Source: Crossaster papposus
Lineage: Eukaryota > Echinodermata > Asteroidea > Velatida > Solasteridae
Reading direction: 5' to 3'
NCBI GenBank assembly: GCA_037893245.1
Contig: JBAIAA010000653.1
Coordinates: 186,001-250,000, forward strand
Length of the DNA: 64,000 bases
Shown here in pieces: positions 27,365 to 37,739 of the stretch (its first letter is position 1; each line of letters opens with the position of its first letter). Under the pieces are notes generated by a model. That model ran no database searches and had not been told where the DNA came from. It saw only the letters and a list, made by a program, of their open reading frames with translations. Made by a program: the position numbers and the translations under genes.

Positions 27365-29294
27365 TTAAATATGTAGTAGTAGGGATATGCCGATTGTAGA
27401 CCAAATCTTAAATATGTAGTAGTAGGGATATGCCGATTGTAGACCAAATCTTAAATATGTAGTAGTAGGGATATGCCGATTGTAGACCAAATCTTAAATA
27501 TGTAGTAGTAGGGAAATGCCGATTGTAGACCAAATTTTAAATATGTAGTAGTAGGGATATGCCGATTGTAGACCAAATCTTAAATATGTAGTAGTAGGGA
27601 TATGCCGATTGTAGACCAAATCTTAAATATGTAGTAGTAGGGATATGCCGATTGTAGACCAAATCTTAAATAGTATGGATATGCCGATTGTAGACCAAAT
27701 CTTAAATATGTAGTAGTAGGGATATGCCGATTGTAGACCAAATCGTAAATATGTAGTAGTAGGGATATGCCGATTGTAGACCAAATCTCAAATATGTAGT
27801 AGTAGGGATATGCCGATTGTAGACCAAATCTTAAATATGTAGTAGTAGAGATATGCCGATTGTAGACCAAATCTTAAATATGTAGTAGTAGGGATATGCC
27901 GATTGTAGACCAAATCTTAAATATGTAGTAGTAGGGATATGCCGATTGTAGACCAATTCTTAAATATGTAGTATTAGGGATATGCCGATTGTAGACCAAA
28001 TCTTAATATGTAGTAGTAGGGATATGCCGATTGTAGACCAAATCTTAAATATGTAGTAGTAGGGATATGCCGATTGTAGACCAAATCTTAAATATGTAGT
28101 AGTAGGGATATGCCGATTGTAGACCAAATCTTTAATATGTAGTAGTAGGGATATGCCGATTGTAGACCAAATCTTAAATATGTAGTAGTAGGGATATGCC
28201 GATTGTAGACCAAATCTTAAATATGTAGTAGTAGGGATATGCCGATTGTAGACCAAATCTTAAATATGTAGTAGTAGGGATATGCCGATTGTAGACCAAA
28301 TCTTAAATATGTAGTAGTAGTAGGGATATGCCGATTGTAGACCAAATCTCAAATATGTAGTAGTAGGGATATGCCGATTGTAGACCAAATCTTAAATATG
28401 TAGTAGTAGGGATATGCCGATTGTAGACCAAATCTTAAATATGTAGTAGTAGGGATATGCCGATTGTAGACCACATCTTAAATATGTAGTAGTAGGGATA
28501 TGCCGATTGTATACCAAATCTTAAATATGTAGTAGTAGGGATATGCCGATTGTAGACCAAATCTTAAATATGTAGTAGTAGGGATATGCCGATTGTAGAC
28601 CAAATCTTAAATATGTAGTAGTAGGGATATGCCGATTGTAGACCAAATCTTAAATATGTAGTAGTAGGGATATGCCGATTGTAGACCAAATCTTAAATAT
28701 GTAGTAGTAGGGATATGCCGATTGTAGACCAAATCTCAAATATGTAGTAGTAGGGATATGCCGATTGTAGACCAAATCTTAAATATGTAGTAGTAGGGAT
28801 ATGCCGATTGTAGACCAAATCTTAAATATGTAGTAGTAGGGATATGCCGATTGTAGACCAAATCTTAAATATGTAGTAGTAGGGATATGCCGATTGTAGA
28901 CCAAATCTTTAATATGTAGTAGTAGGGATATGCCGATTGTAGACCAAATCTTAAATATGTAGTAGTAGGGATATGCCGATTGTAGACCAAATCTTAAATA
29001 TGTAGTAGTAGGGATATGCCGATTGTAGACCAAATCTTAAATATGTAGTAGTAGGGATATGCCGATTGTAGACCAAATCTTAAATATGTAGTAGTAGGGA
29101 TATGCCGATTGTAGACCAAATCTTAAATATGTAGTAGTATGGATATGCCGATTGTAGACCAAATCTTAAATATGTAGTAGTAGGGATATGCCGATTGTAG
29201 ACCAAATCTTAAATATGTAGTAGGTGGGATATGCCGATTGTAGACCAAATCTTAAATATGTAGTAGTAGGGATATGCCGATTGTAGACCAAATC

Positions 29295-29298
29295 TTAA
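29295..29298. other. TTAA target duplication, left of outer element
   Basis: The TTAA of a 43-bp unit (CCAAATC then TTAA) sits directly before the CCCTCGG end of the inserted element. It pairs with TTAA at 38267-38270. Confidence 0.85.
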
Positions 29299-29440
29299 CC
29301 CTCGGAGGCACCACCTAAAAAATTTTTCAGGGAGGCACTACGGGGATCCATCGGTAGGCATTTTATGTTGGAGGGTAAATAACTGTGTTGGGGGGGCCCA
29401 AATCTTGTTCTAATGGTTTGAACAGATGGATATAAGGACC
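29299..29440. other. left remnant of the outer element
   Basis: A 142-bp non-coding segment between the satellite and the Harbinger target duplication. It contains an AAAAAATTTTT palindrome and a G-rich stretch near 29390. No frame or RNA gene is visible. Confidence 0.7.
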
Positions 29441-29443
29441 CTG
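29441..29443. other. CTG target duplication, left of Harbinger
   Basis: CTG precedes GGGCCGATTTCAC and matches CTG at 37756-37758. Removing the transposon leaves GGACC-CTG-GACAC. Confidence 0.8.
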
Positions 29444-29459
29444 GGGCCGATTTCACAAA
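29444..29459 (+). repeat. Harbinger left terminal inverted repeat
   Basis: GGGCCGATTTCACAAA, perfectly complementary to the right end. This is the presumed cleavage end for the nuclease. Confidence 0.9.
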
Positions 29460-29560
29460 ACTCTTCTTAACTTAGGATCGATCTTAGGATTTAGGAAGAG
29501 TCCTAGCTGTAAGATCGATCTTACATAAGATGCGTCCTAAAATCGATTTCACAAAACGCG
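29460..29560. promoter_or_regulatory. left subterminal repeat cluster
   Basis: Contains TTAGGA at 29472, 29484 and 29491, TCCTA at 29501 and TCCTAA at 29535, a perfect 18-bp palindrome TGTAAGATCGATCTTACA at 29508-29525, and a second copy of CGATTTCACAAAA at 29544-29556, 96 bp from the terminal copy. Repeated motifs at both ends are plausible binding sites for the Myb-like protein or the nuclease. Function is inferred. Confidence 0.6.
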
Positions 29561-30111
29561 TCTTAAGCAGGATGTATCGGAAATATAATAAAACCGTAAG
29601 CTATTTCTTGAACGAGGCTGAATGTGCGAGTTTGACGGCTATTTTATATTTATTGTAATGCGCTAACGAAACGGCCGTCGGGCGATCTGTGTTCACAGCA
29701 AATTAAAGATGGCTGATTGGCGAGTTAACGCTGCACAACTTTTTGGCTCCAAACATTAGGGAAATATCGTCTGCAAGGGCAAGCCTAAAAAGTAAGTATT
29801 ATGTACTGGTAAGTATTTTATGTATCGAGGAAAATTGAGCAATTGAATATCATTAATGTCATGAATGTTGTTTAAGTGGTTAGATTCCGAAAGTACTATA
29901 AATCAATCGTTCGTTGTAAAAAACAACAAACAATTCAATTGTTGCCAATGCCAATTCATCGCACTCACATCACCGCACAATTCACTATAGCCTAGCGCAG
30001 TAGGCAAGGCAAGGATTATACAACTCCATGGTTAGCCTAGTAATAATAGTAATAAACAGTGAGTTTGTAATACTTTTTCAAGAATAGCATTTTTAGTCAA
30101 GCGGGGGAAGA
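29561..30111 (+). other. 5' region of the Myb-like gene, possible UTR intron
   Basis: No coding frame is seen. A strong donor-like GTAAGT starts at 29792, and a TTTTTAG acceptor-like site ends at 30096, 15 bases before the ATG at 30112. These could define a 5'-UTR intron of about 305 bp. This is inferred from splice-site appearance only. Confidence 0.35.
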
Positions 30112-31794
30112 ATGAAAAGAAATCGTGAGCGGTCCAGCAATTGGTCCTTTGAGGAGTTATCAATCCTCACAGAATTTGTGAGGATTAATAAAGATAAGAT
30201 CGTTGGAACAAGCAGTAAGGCTTGTGCCAATGTGGAGAAGACAAAAATCCATTACTGGAAAATGGCAAGCAGGGTTCTCGTGGAGAATGGTGGTTCGGCA
30301 AGACCCTGGAAAAGAATCCGGAAAAAATGGCAGACTGTCACCAGCGAGGCAAGAGCGTACCATAGGGACTGCAATAAAACAGGTGAGCTTGTTTGTTTGT
30401 ACAAAATTTGACCCAGCAACCCAAAAGGGAGATGTCAAAGGTAATGTAGGCCTAACGAATAGGCCTAACGTTAGGCTATTAAACTCCCTAGCATACTACT
30501 AGATTACTACTTACTACTACCCTAATTTGAAAAGTGTTTGTTATATTATTATTATTCATTCATTTAATCATTCATCATACATTTATTTCCATATTGCTGG
30601 TACAAGTATACAAAATTAATGAGAAACGTAACAAGAAATAAAAAACAAATGAATACATTTTTAATGAAGCATACAACTACAAGTTTAAAAAGTCAATATA
30701 AATTGTATTACTATTCCAATAATATTAGGTTTATCAATAATAATAATAAGCAGCAATATAATTATAGCATTATATTTTCAGGTGGGGGGAAGAGACCCAA
30801 AGCCAACAAAGTTTTTGATAAGGTGCTGGAGGCTCTTTCCCCTGTTGCAAAAGATGGGATTGTCCCTCAACTAGACGGGGAGTCGGATCCCACAGGGCCA
30901 TCAACTTCGAGGACAAATGAGGAAATCTTGGACCTCCTAGAAAATGGTACATGACCTTTAGAAACTTCTCTTTAACATTAGCATGTGCCATAGGCCTACT
31001 CAAAAGCATTAATCTACCAATAGGGGGCATAATCAAAGAGAAGCTCCATTACGCCCCAACTAGGACTGCAGCCCAAATATGTTTGCAGTCGGCACGACGT
31101 TACGAAGGGGCAAGCCGTCAATAGCAACATGTTAAACCTCAAATTGTTGTGCATAAACAATGGGAATATAAACAAGGTTCCTGGATGTCTGACCGCGAGA
31201 ATAGTAGTCTAATACTTATTAAATATTCACGTGCAGTAACTGTGCTTGCCCTCTACCTGCTAGTTGGGATTTCCCAACTAGTCCAAGTTGGGGCATAACA
31301 GCTTTATGGTTACGAACGGCAAATCCAGAACGACAAGGATTCAAGTTTGCTTGAAGTTAATTATTCACATTTAAATAATTTACATGCACCATAATAATTA
31401 TTTATTACTGTTTGACTTTCAAGCAATACTTCAAGAGGACGCATCAAGAGTTCCTTCGCCTTGTCTTGAATCTGAGGAAGAAGAGGAAGAAGAGGAAGAA
31501 GAGGAAGAAGAGGAAGAAGAGGAAGAAGAGGAAGAAGAGGAAGAAGAGGAAGAGGAAACCACCTGCCCTCAAGACACCATCTCTGCCCACAAGCCCAGTA
31601 AACAAAATACATGTACCTTGATGGATCTGGAAAGGGAAAGGCTGGATTTAGACAAACAGAAATTGAAAATGGATAAGGAACATTTTGAAGTATTCAAGCA
31701 GATTTCTGGGTCTTTGCAAGAAATCAATGAAAACTTCAAAGTGTTTCTTAATGCATGTGTCGTACATGTCAATTGCCCAGAAAGCGAATCTTAA
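30112..31794 (+). CDS. Harbinger Myb/SANT-like DNA-binding protein
   Basis: Three-exon model: 30112-30382, 30782-30946 and 31424-31794, with introns GTGAGC...TTTTCAG and GTACAT...TTTCAAG. Each intron interrupts a codon after its first base and the joined frame is 807 nt (268 aa plus stop). Residues 10-88 are a trihelix Myb/SANT-like domain with spaced tryptophans (WSFEEL, HYWKMAS, RPWKRIRKKWQ), as in NAIF1 and Harbinger Myb-like proteins. The residues that follow, CNKTGGGKRP, are assembled across intron 1. A run of 28 Glu (about residues 163-190) precedes a charged helix (LERERLDLDKQKLKMDKEHF, about residues 214-233) that may form a coiled coil. In characterised Harbingers this protein binds the transposon ends and helps carry the nuclease into the nucleus. 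The single-exon reading past 30382 ends quickly and is intronic. Confidence 0.85.
31474..31557 (+). repeat. poly-Glu (GAA/GAG) repeat in the Myb-like gene
   Basis: 84 bp of mainly GAGGAAGAA repeats coding 28 consecutive glutamates inside exon 3. It is in frame and probably length-variable by slippage. The antisense reading is a meaningless Leu/Pro repeat. Confidence 0.9.
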
Positions 31795-32512
31795 GGGAAT
31801 GTACATTTGATTTTGCTGTAATTTTTAGAAATTGATAGATTTAGGGGGTAAGTATGTAGCAAATTTTGTTACATTGACTTGTTCAATGTTTTTGGGTTTT
31901 GGGAGGGGGAGGCAATATTCAGATAAAAAATTCAGAAATTTTACCAAGCTGAAATAAGGTTTGTGCCTGTATAAATCACATTTATTTATATCTGTTCCAA
32001 TTTATAAAATGTAAAAATGTATACAATAACTAGAATAAACTATTGGACCCTCTTAACTTATTTGATTTGTACATTTTTCTTGCCAGTAAGCAATTTGCAG
32101 CAGTTTTTAATCATATTTGATTTGTACAGTAAAATATATTTGTTCATGTACAATTTTTTAACAGAAAAACAATGAAAACAAACAAAATTACACGAGATGA
32201 CGACACAGTAGAAAGCAAATTCACAGAGAGGTTAAACAACCAGCTAAAAAGAATGTACCAAAATGTATCGATTAAACAGAAAACTTGCGACAGTCGACTT
32301 TTGATATTAATTCAATAAAAATAATTCATTTGTGTCAAGGCAATTCGTTTAGGTTTTTGAATATAAATCATCCATTAAAATAGCCTATTTATTATACAAA
32401 AAAAAACATCTGGATTTTAGGAAAATATATATAAATATTATTTTAAATTAAAAATAGAGTTTATTTTATTAACATGTTATCAAACTACCACAAAATAATT
32501 TCTTCCAGGCCC
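31795..32512 (+). other. 3' region of the Myb-like gene
   Basis: AT-rich, without a convincing frame. AATAAA at 32034-32039 (240 nt after the stop) and at 32314-32319 are candidate polyadenylation signals for the + strand gene. Confidence 0.5.
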
Positions 32513-32952
32513 AATAGACCGATTGCGCCCTCTAAGTCGCGTGACCTATAGTGGGTATCAAAATCAACAAACATGGCGTCCTCCATAGCAAAGTGCGGCT
32601 GTTGCAGAGTACATGATGATTGTTGCAATTGTTTCTTCGATCGAGGCTTTTCTTTTTCGAACTCTCTGAAGAATATTCCAGAGTTTGTACCCGAGAACAT
32701 AACGTTCATTGTAGAATTTCCAAGACTTGCTGGAACTATCCTTACTGGCTTTATTCACCCATTCGGTAAGGGCTCAAACTCTGGATAATTTGTTTTTGAG
32801 CTTTTGAGAAAGAAAAGCCTTGATCGAAGAAACAAATGCAACAATCATCATGTACTCTGCAACAGTGGCACTTTGCTATGGAGGACGCCATGTTTGTTGA
32901 TGTTTGATACCCACTAAAGGTAACGTGACTTAGAGGGCGCAATCGGTCTATT
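32513..32952. mobile_element. foldback/MITE-like inverted repeat (440 bp)
   Basis: Two long arms, about 32513-32690 and 32775-32952, are inverted copies by eye roughly 90% identical in their outer 140 bp, starting AATAGACCGATTGCGCCC and ending with the complement. A centre of about 80 bp is unique. TA directly outside GACCG on both sides could be a TA target duplication (Tc1/mariner type), but this is ambiguous because AATA/TATT also matches the inverted repeat. Short frames in the arms mirror each other (both contain MASSIAKC and HDDCC) and follow from the inversion. They are not evidence of a gene. Confidence 0.75.
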
Positions 32953-33588
32953 TGCTGTAGATGAAACTTGGGTGGCAAAACATTCTGAGCTTACTTGAGC
33001 ACATGTCATGAGTTAGCAAGGAATGTTTGCTTCTGTACATGCATGCTAAGTATTTCTTGGCGAAAACCCCTGTAAGTGGACAATGGTAATTGTAAGCAGC
33101 GCCATGAATTTAGGCTGTGTATGTCAGAATTCTTAAGTTTTTATTAGGGCATAACAAGTACATGTAGTGCTGTGGAACCACCCCCACACACAGCCTGGAA
33201 AACTGCACTCTGGATCTGCAATGTGTAATGTTATCAATTTTGTTATACATGTACATGTATTCACTTTTGACTATCAAGAATTTCACATTAAAAAAATATA
33301 AAACTTTACTTGAAAATTTCAGCTCATTTTATTGCTTTTATTTCAAGTCGTACATGTTAAAAGTGAATAGGAGATAGCTGTTAGTTTATAAATGCATAAA
33401 CTAAGCGATTGTTTTACGTTTTGACACCCTCAAACTCAATCTTTCTCAACATGGCTAAATGACAAGACAACATGGTACATACAAAAACAAATATGTAAAA
33501 GTGGAGGGAAATTCGGTACCCGAGGGTAAGTTCTATAGATGAATAGGTCTCCACTAGGAATTTCACGAATTAGATTTTTTGATTTTAC
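32953..33588. other. non-coding inter-gene region of Harbinger
   Basis: No supported gene. Contains a short hairpin, TTAGTTTAT/ATAAACTAA, at 33381-33404 and an imperfect inverted pair TATTCACTTTT(G/A)AC near 33258 and 33357 that could mark a further small decayed element. Confidence 0.4.
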
Positions 33589-34213
33589 TTAAAGGTAGTA
33601 TACACCATTGGAAATTTGTTGAATTATCAGGAATGGGTAGATTTGGGGGGTTGTATTTTATAGTAAATATCGTTTAACCAGTTCGCGCCGGGATTATTTT
33701 AACATCACCGAGCCAAGGGGCAGGATTATTTTTAACGAAACTCGATCCGAAGCGTGTTCAGGCCGAAAGTGCCGGGAAGCACACCCACTCATTTCCGGCC
33801 TTGCTCGCTGCTGACAGACATTTCCGAACTTGAACTTGGCGTGTTTATGCGTCATCCGTTTTGATTTTGGGGAAAACTTTGCGTTTATATACGTCATCCG
33901 GCGCGAACTGGTTAACTGACCTGTCCGAATTTTTACATTCATGGATGCCGAGAAAAGCATGAAAAACAGCGTTTGTTTTCTACCGGCGTCGAGCAGTTAT
34001 TCTTATGTTATCTTTGTTTTTTCGCGCTCGCCGGACGGCGAGAATGAATTTTGGTTTATACAATTCAATTTTTTGGAACAATTACAGGATATCTAAGGCC
34101 CTCATTTTGCTGGATGCCTACAATCATTATTTACTTTTAAATAAGTAAGATATTTCTTAATAATTCGGTAGTAAATTTTTTCGATATCTGCAAATGGTGT
34201 ATCCTACCTTTAA
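33589..34213. mobile_element. 617-bp MITE with TTAA duplications
   Basis: TTAA at 33589-33592 is followed by AGGTAGTATACACCATT. The complementary AATGGTGTATCCTACCT ends at 34209 and is followed by TTAA at 34210-34213. The inverted repeats match at 16 of 17 bases. There is no transposase frame. It contains a second element, listed separately. TTAA suits a piggyBac-type mobiliser, but the AGG start is not the usual CCY, so the family is uncertain. Confidence 0.72.
33674..33915. mobile_element. 234-bp TTAA-flanked MITE nested in the 617-bp MITE
   Basis: TTAA at 33674-33677 precedes CCAGTTCGCGCCGG, and its exact complement CCGGCGCGAACTGG ends at 33911, followed by TTAA at 33912-33915. A perfect 14-bp inverted repeat starting with CC plus TTAA duplications fits a piggyBac-like MITE. 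It is GC-richer than its surroundings and holds two related motifs, GTGTTTATGCGTCATCCG and GCGTTTATATACGTCATCCG, in tandem. The frame across it on the - strand has no recognisable domain. Confidence 0.8.
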
Positions 34214-34416
34214 ATTACTCAAGAACTAGGTTTAGGATGTGGATAAGGGTATAACATTAGGTATATTGGGTCGAAATTTCAACCCAGGAAATTATTTGTG
34301 CTCAACTTTTTAACCATTTTGTACATGAGAACAAAGAGATGTCTCCACAAGGATACAAATGTGTGAAATTTGCATTGTGTATGTTGAGAAAGACAATCAC
34401 TCATTTTATGCACTTG
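34214..34416. other. 3' flank of the nuclease gene
   Basis: A 203-bp non-coding segment downstream of the - strand nuclease stop. No canonical AATAAA was found on the - strand here, so the transcript end is unknown. Confidence 0.4.
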
Positions 34417-37400
34417 TTAAAAGTGTCTATTAATTAGCATCTGCCTCTGTAGCCTACCATCTTGAATGGGCCCTTCATATGGAACATCATCGTTGTCATC
34501 ATCAACTTCCACTTCATCTTCAAAGTGTAGCTCTGGCTCCCTGAATTCCTTGGAAAGATTGAAGAGAACACAGCAGGATCTTATGATATGACAGGCTTTC
34601 TGTGGAGCTACTCTTAAACCCAAGGACAGGCATGGAAATCGGCGCTTGAGTTGGCCAAATGTCTGCTCTATTTTGGCTCTTGTCGTCCTGTGTGACCTGT
34701 AAAAATAGAACGACAATCCAGTTGATGAATGCTAGTTAGTGTCGGGTTAAGGCATTGATGAATGAAACAGGCCAACACTGTGTTGGATTGCAAGAATAAT
34801 CCCAGGATGGGACAGTGTGATTTTGTTTCTTTTTTTACATGTGTGCATGAATTATGAATTCCAGTGCACAGTTTAGGAATTTGTGACTTCACACTGACCC
34901 TTTCCAGGCTTCATATTTATTATTAATTTACCTGTTGTAGCGTCTTTCTGCATTTGTCGTAGGCTCCATTACTGGTGTCATTAGCCAAGGCCTCTGAGCA
35001 TACCCAGTGTCTGCAATCAAAGTTCCTTGCAGTCTGCAATTTGTATAAAACATAATGATTTGAAGATTTAAATATCTGAACACTACAGACAAAATTGGGC
35101 AAACTCACCTACAATGGTTAATATTTTAACAGGATCAAGAGTGGATCTGCTCAAAATATATGGACCACTTCTTGAAAAATTTCGCAGCCACATTTTCCCC
35201 AACCACCTTACAACATCATACTCACTGTTCAGTGTAATTGAAACCCTAATGTTGAAAATGGGATACATGTATATCTCTTTTTCAACAATTTATGTTTTGT
35301 TTTATTTATTTTTTTCTGCTTTTTTTAACGTATCAGTTGGAAAAAGAAGAACAAAAGTCAGTTCATACTTCATGCAAAAGCAAGTAACTTTGACAATGCC
35401 AATCAAGCTGCTTTGTTTTCACTGTTGACATAGTGAAATGTAGTTTGTTTACGAGTGTGAGAATTTATTTTGCATTCGATTTTGCATGAAGTACACACAT
35501 GAACCCCCAAAAAGGTAGCTCGGGCTTTGTAGCTCGCCGAGTCACCGTTAAGATTTATTTCAATTAGCGGCATTTTTGTTGCTTGGTAGTTCTTCAAAAA
35601 AATAAGAAATGGATATTAATTGCGACTTGGCATGTAACAAGGGAAAAATGCTTCATTTGACTAACCTTCCATCGGTGAACATCTGCCCAATAAGACTTCC
35701 ATGCAGAACAGCACTGTCATGTGTGCTGCCGGGCCATCTGGCAACCACATTTGTTATGCGGAAACCAGCATCACAAACGGCTTGCACATTGATGCTATGG
35801 TAGCTTTTACGGTTGACATAGAGGTGTTCATCGTCACCAAGTGGCGCTCCATACAGCCGGACATGTGTGCAATCAATAGCACCTACCACCCCCGGGAAGC
35901 CTGCAACCCTATGAAACTCTTGTTTCACCCTCATCACATCTTGAAGATTTGCTGGAAATGTAATGACACCATTTGTCAGTCTTGAGATGGATCTTGTCAC
36001 CCGATGGATGATTCGGCAAACTGATGCAGTACTGATGTCATGCAGGTCTCCTTCAACCATGTAAAAGGCACCGGTGCCATAGAATCGGAGTGTTGTCAGC
36101 AGCTGAATCAGTGGCGAAATCGCATTGTTACGCTGAAAAGATTTAAAAATTAAAAGAGATAAATAACAAGTTTTTAGTCTATTACTTGAGCAAACTAAAG
36201 GTGAAAATATTAAGAGTTACTTTCTGTTGGAGAATTAATGCATGTACTGAGTTTTGAATAAAATAATCAATTTTGCAGCTCACAATTGAAACTACACTAG
36301 TCATTCATTGTGAATGGACAAAAACTGGTCTATTGTAGGTGGATCGTCCATACATGTAGAACTGAGAACTAAACTGATACATCAATCAATTAATTATTTG
36401 AATACATTCGCAATGCACCATGGGTATGGATAGAAAAACCCTGCAGTTTGTACAGAAGTCTATGGCAGGTGAGGGGGGGGGGGGGGCACAATTTTTTTTC
36501 TTAATCTTCTCATAACCTAGAAAGGCTCAGACACTGGTTTTTTCACATTTTATTTTTAAAATAATTACGCATGAAAAGTCATTGGGATTCCCTCTTGGGC
36601 TGAATGAAAAAACACGTCATGAACACCACAAAATACCAAATAATAATATAAAAGCTTGTCATGTTCATAGGCCTAGTTAAAAAGTAGAGTTCATTGCATT
36701 AATGCAGGGAGTGACTCAATTTGTTCTCCTATTCCCAACTCATTTATTCAGTACTAGTACTAGTCCTAGGGCTGGGCCTCAATTGCCCTTGGATCTAAAT
36801 CATAATTAATATCAAACTGTGAAATGGTCGTTCGAACATGTATACATTGGTATTTGGTAACGTTAAGCTGCAGTCTTGCAGCCCTACAGGGTTTGGCAAA
36901 TCATGGAGGAATAAAAATTCCTCCATGGGCAAATGTAAACATGGTTCAATTTTTGGTAAAAATAAAAAAAGATCACATAGCTTAACAAATCTCTGCAGAA
37001 TCGTCATCAGCGTGAAAGTGATGGAACCCTGTCATTCGACGCCTTATCGTTCATAGCTCCTGCAACAAAAATGACGACACGTAGCTCAACATGATCTGCC
37101 CCATATTTTCTTTTGCTGAATGCTGGATGATATTTTTCAATAACGGCAAACACCGATTTAATGTTACGTCGCGCTATGAACGGAATGACCGACAGATCAC
37201 ATGCAATACGTACGTAGTCGTTCCTAACTAATGGTGGCGCTAGTCATGTTTTTGTCAGTTGCATGGCGCGGTCGGGCGCCGGTATACATGTATAATTTAA
37301 TAATTATTTCAAAAAGTTCGTAATTTTCTTTACCTGTGTTGCAGGTTGTATCTGTTGACTAACCCTTTCTAACAATTGAGTAATCCCAAGCCGTGTAAAC

Positions 37401-37522
37401 CGATATCTTCGGATAACTTCTTCGTCGGTCAGATTATCCAAGGGGTTTCGTCTGTCCCTGAATAGCCTCTCTCTTCTCAACGCCCGTCTTGCTTCGTGGT
37501 CCGCCAAAAGTATAAGCGCCAT
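34417..37522 (-). CDS. HARBI1-like: HARBI1-like DDE nuclease (Harbinger transposase)
   Basis: Four-exon model on the - strand: 37522-37334, 36132-35666, 35033-34932 and 34696-34417. All introns have GT/AG ends and the joined frame is 1,038 nt (345 aa plus stop), close to the usual HARBI1 length of about 350. The protein is nuclear and would cut the transposon ends and join them to target DNA. Visible motifs: RDRRNPLDNLTDEEVIRRYRF (23-43), a helix-turn-helix region (about 66-112), GAIDCTHV with catalytic D150, YVNRKSYHS (168-176), PGSTHDSAVL (197-206), IADTGYAQRPW with D227, and KIEQTFGQLKRRF with E263, giving D-76-D-35-E. The tail is acidic (EDEVEVDDDNDD). ATG at 37522 is preferred (A at -3, G at +4). 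An in-frame ATG at 37594 would add 24 residues. No stop or frameshift is seen, so it may be functional. Confidence 0.9.
35034..35665 (-). other. intron 2 of the nuclease gene
   Basis: A 632-bp intron, GTTAGT...TTGCAG on the - strand. It contains a 14-bp inverted pair, TACTTCATGCAAAA near 35367 and its complement near 35483, about 100 bp apart, perhaps a small decayed element. The + strand frame at its start has no known domain. Confidence 0.7.
36133..37333 (-). other. intron 1 of the nuclease gene
   Basis: A 1,201-bp intron, GTAAAG...TTTCAG on the - strand. It holds a run of 14 G at 36473-36486 and a perfect 11-bp-stem hairpin, CATGGAGGAAT with loop AAAA, at 36902-36927. No gene is supported on either strand. 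Confidence 0.7.
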
Positions 37523-37629
37523 TATTTTGAGAGCGCCGGACGACAAATGATTGTGAGCGTAAAATTCAATAGCTAAGATGACCCATACACTCATCTTAAG
37601 TTAAGATGGGTTTGACACCGTTGTCATGG

Positions 37630-37739
37630 AAGTTAGGACACGTTTAACCCTTCTTAATTTTTGTGAAATCGTTCCTAGGACGCATCCTAAGTTAGGACGA
37701 GTTACCCTTCCTAACTCGAGATAAGACTCGTCTTAACGC
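37630..37739. promoter_or_regulatory. right subterminal repeat cluster
   Basis: Mirrors the left end. TTAGGA lies at 37633 and 37692, TCCTAA at 37685 and 37710, TCCTAGGA at 37673, and an inner TTTTGTGAAATCG at 37659-37671, 80 bp from the terminal copy. It also lies just upstream of the nuclease start and may hold its promoter. No TATA box is evident. Confidence 0.6.

Larger units (their letters stand above)
1..29298. repeat. 43-bp satellite array, left arm
   Basis: Head-to-tail 43-bp units, each starting TTAAATATG, then TAGTAGTAGGG, ATATGCCGATTG and TAGACCAAATC. Units are about 35% GC with one CpG each and differ mostly by single substitutions, such as GGGATTTGCC, CTGAAATATG, CGTAAATATG and CTCAAATATG. 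Variants recur at multiples of the unit, so the array is built of higher-order repeats. It is interrupted by 18 complete composite blocks, listed separately, and by 36-, 42-, 46- and 49-bp unit-length variants. The + strand is dense in stops (TAG TAG TAG) and I see no gene. A pericentromeric or heterochromatic location is possible but inferred. I do not recognise the family by name. Confidence 0.97.

Noticed and set aside
1-29298. CRISPR array.
   Set aside because: Repeats are head-to-tail with no unique spacers, and the context is eukaryotic.
30160-30502. Other open frames overlapping exon 1 of the Myb-like gene on both strands.
   Set aside because: Shadows of the real frame. They lack domains, and the + strand one runs through the donor site.
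31361-31612. - strand Leu/Pro repeat protein.
   Set aside because: Antisense reading of the GAA/GAG tract coding poly-Glu.
32485-32978. Small proteins containing HDDCC on both strands.
   Set aside because: They are mirror readings of the two arms of one inverted repeat, with no family match recognised.
33694-33960. 88-aa - strand frame over the 234-bp MITE.
   Set aside because: It crosses the MITE boundary into its host element and has no recognisable domain.
35701-35985. 94-aa + strand frame.
   Set aside because: Antisense to nuclease exon 2, which carries the conserved GAIDCTHV motif on the - strand.
36795-37056. Two overlapping frames of about 70 aa within nuclease intron 1.
   Set aside because: Opposite strands over the same bases around a hairpin, without domain or codon evidence.
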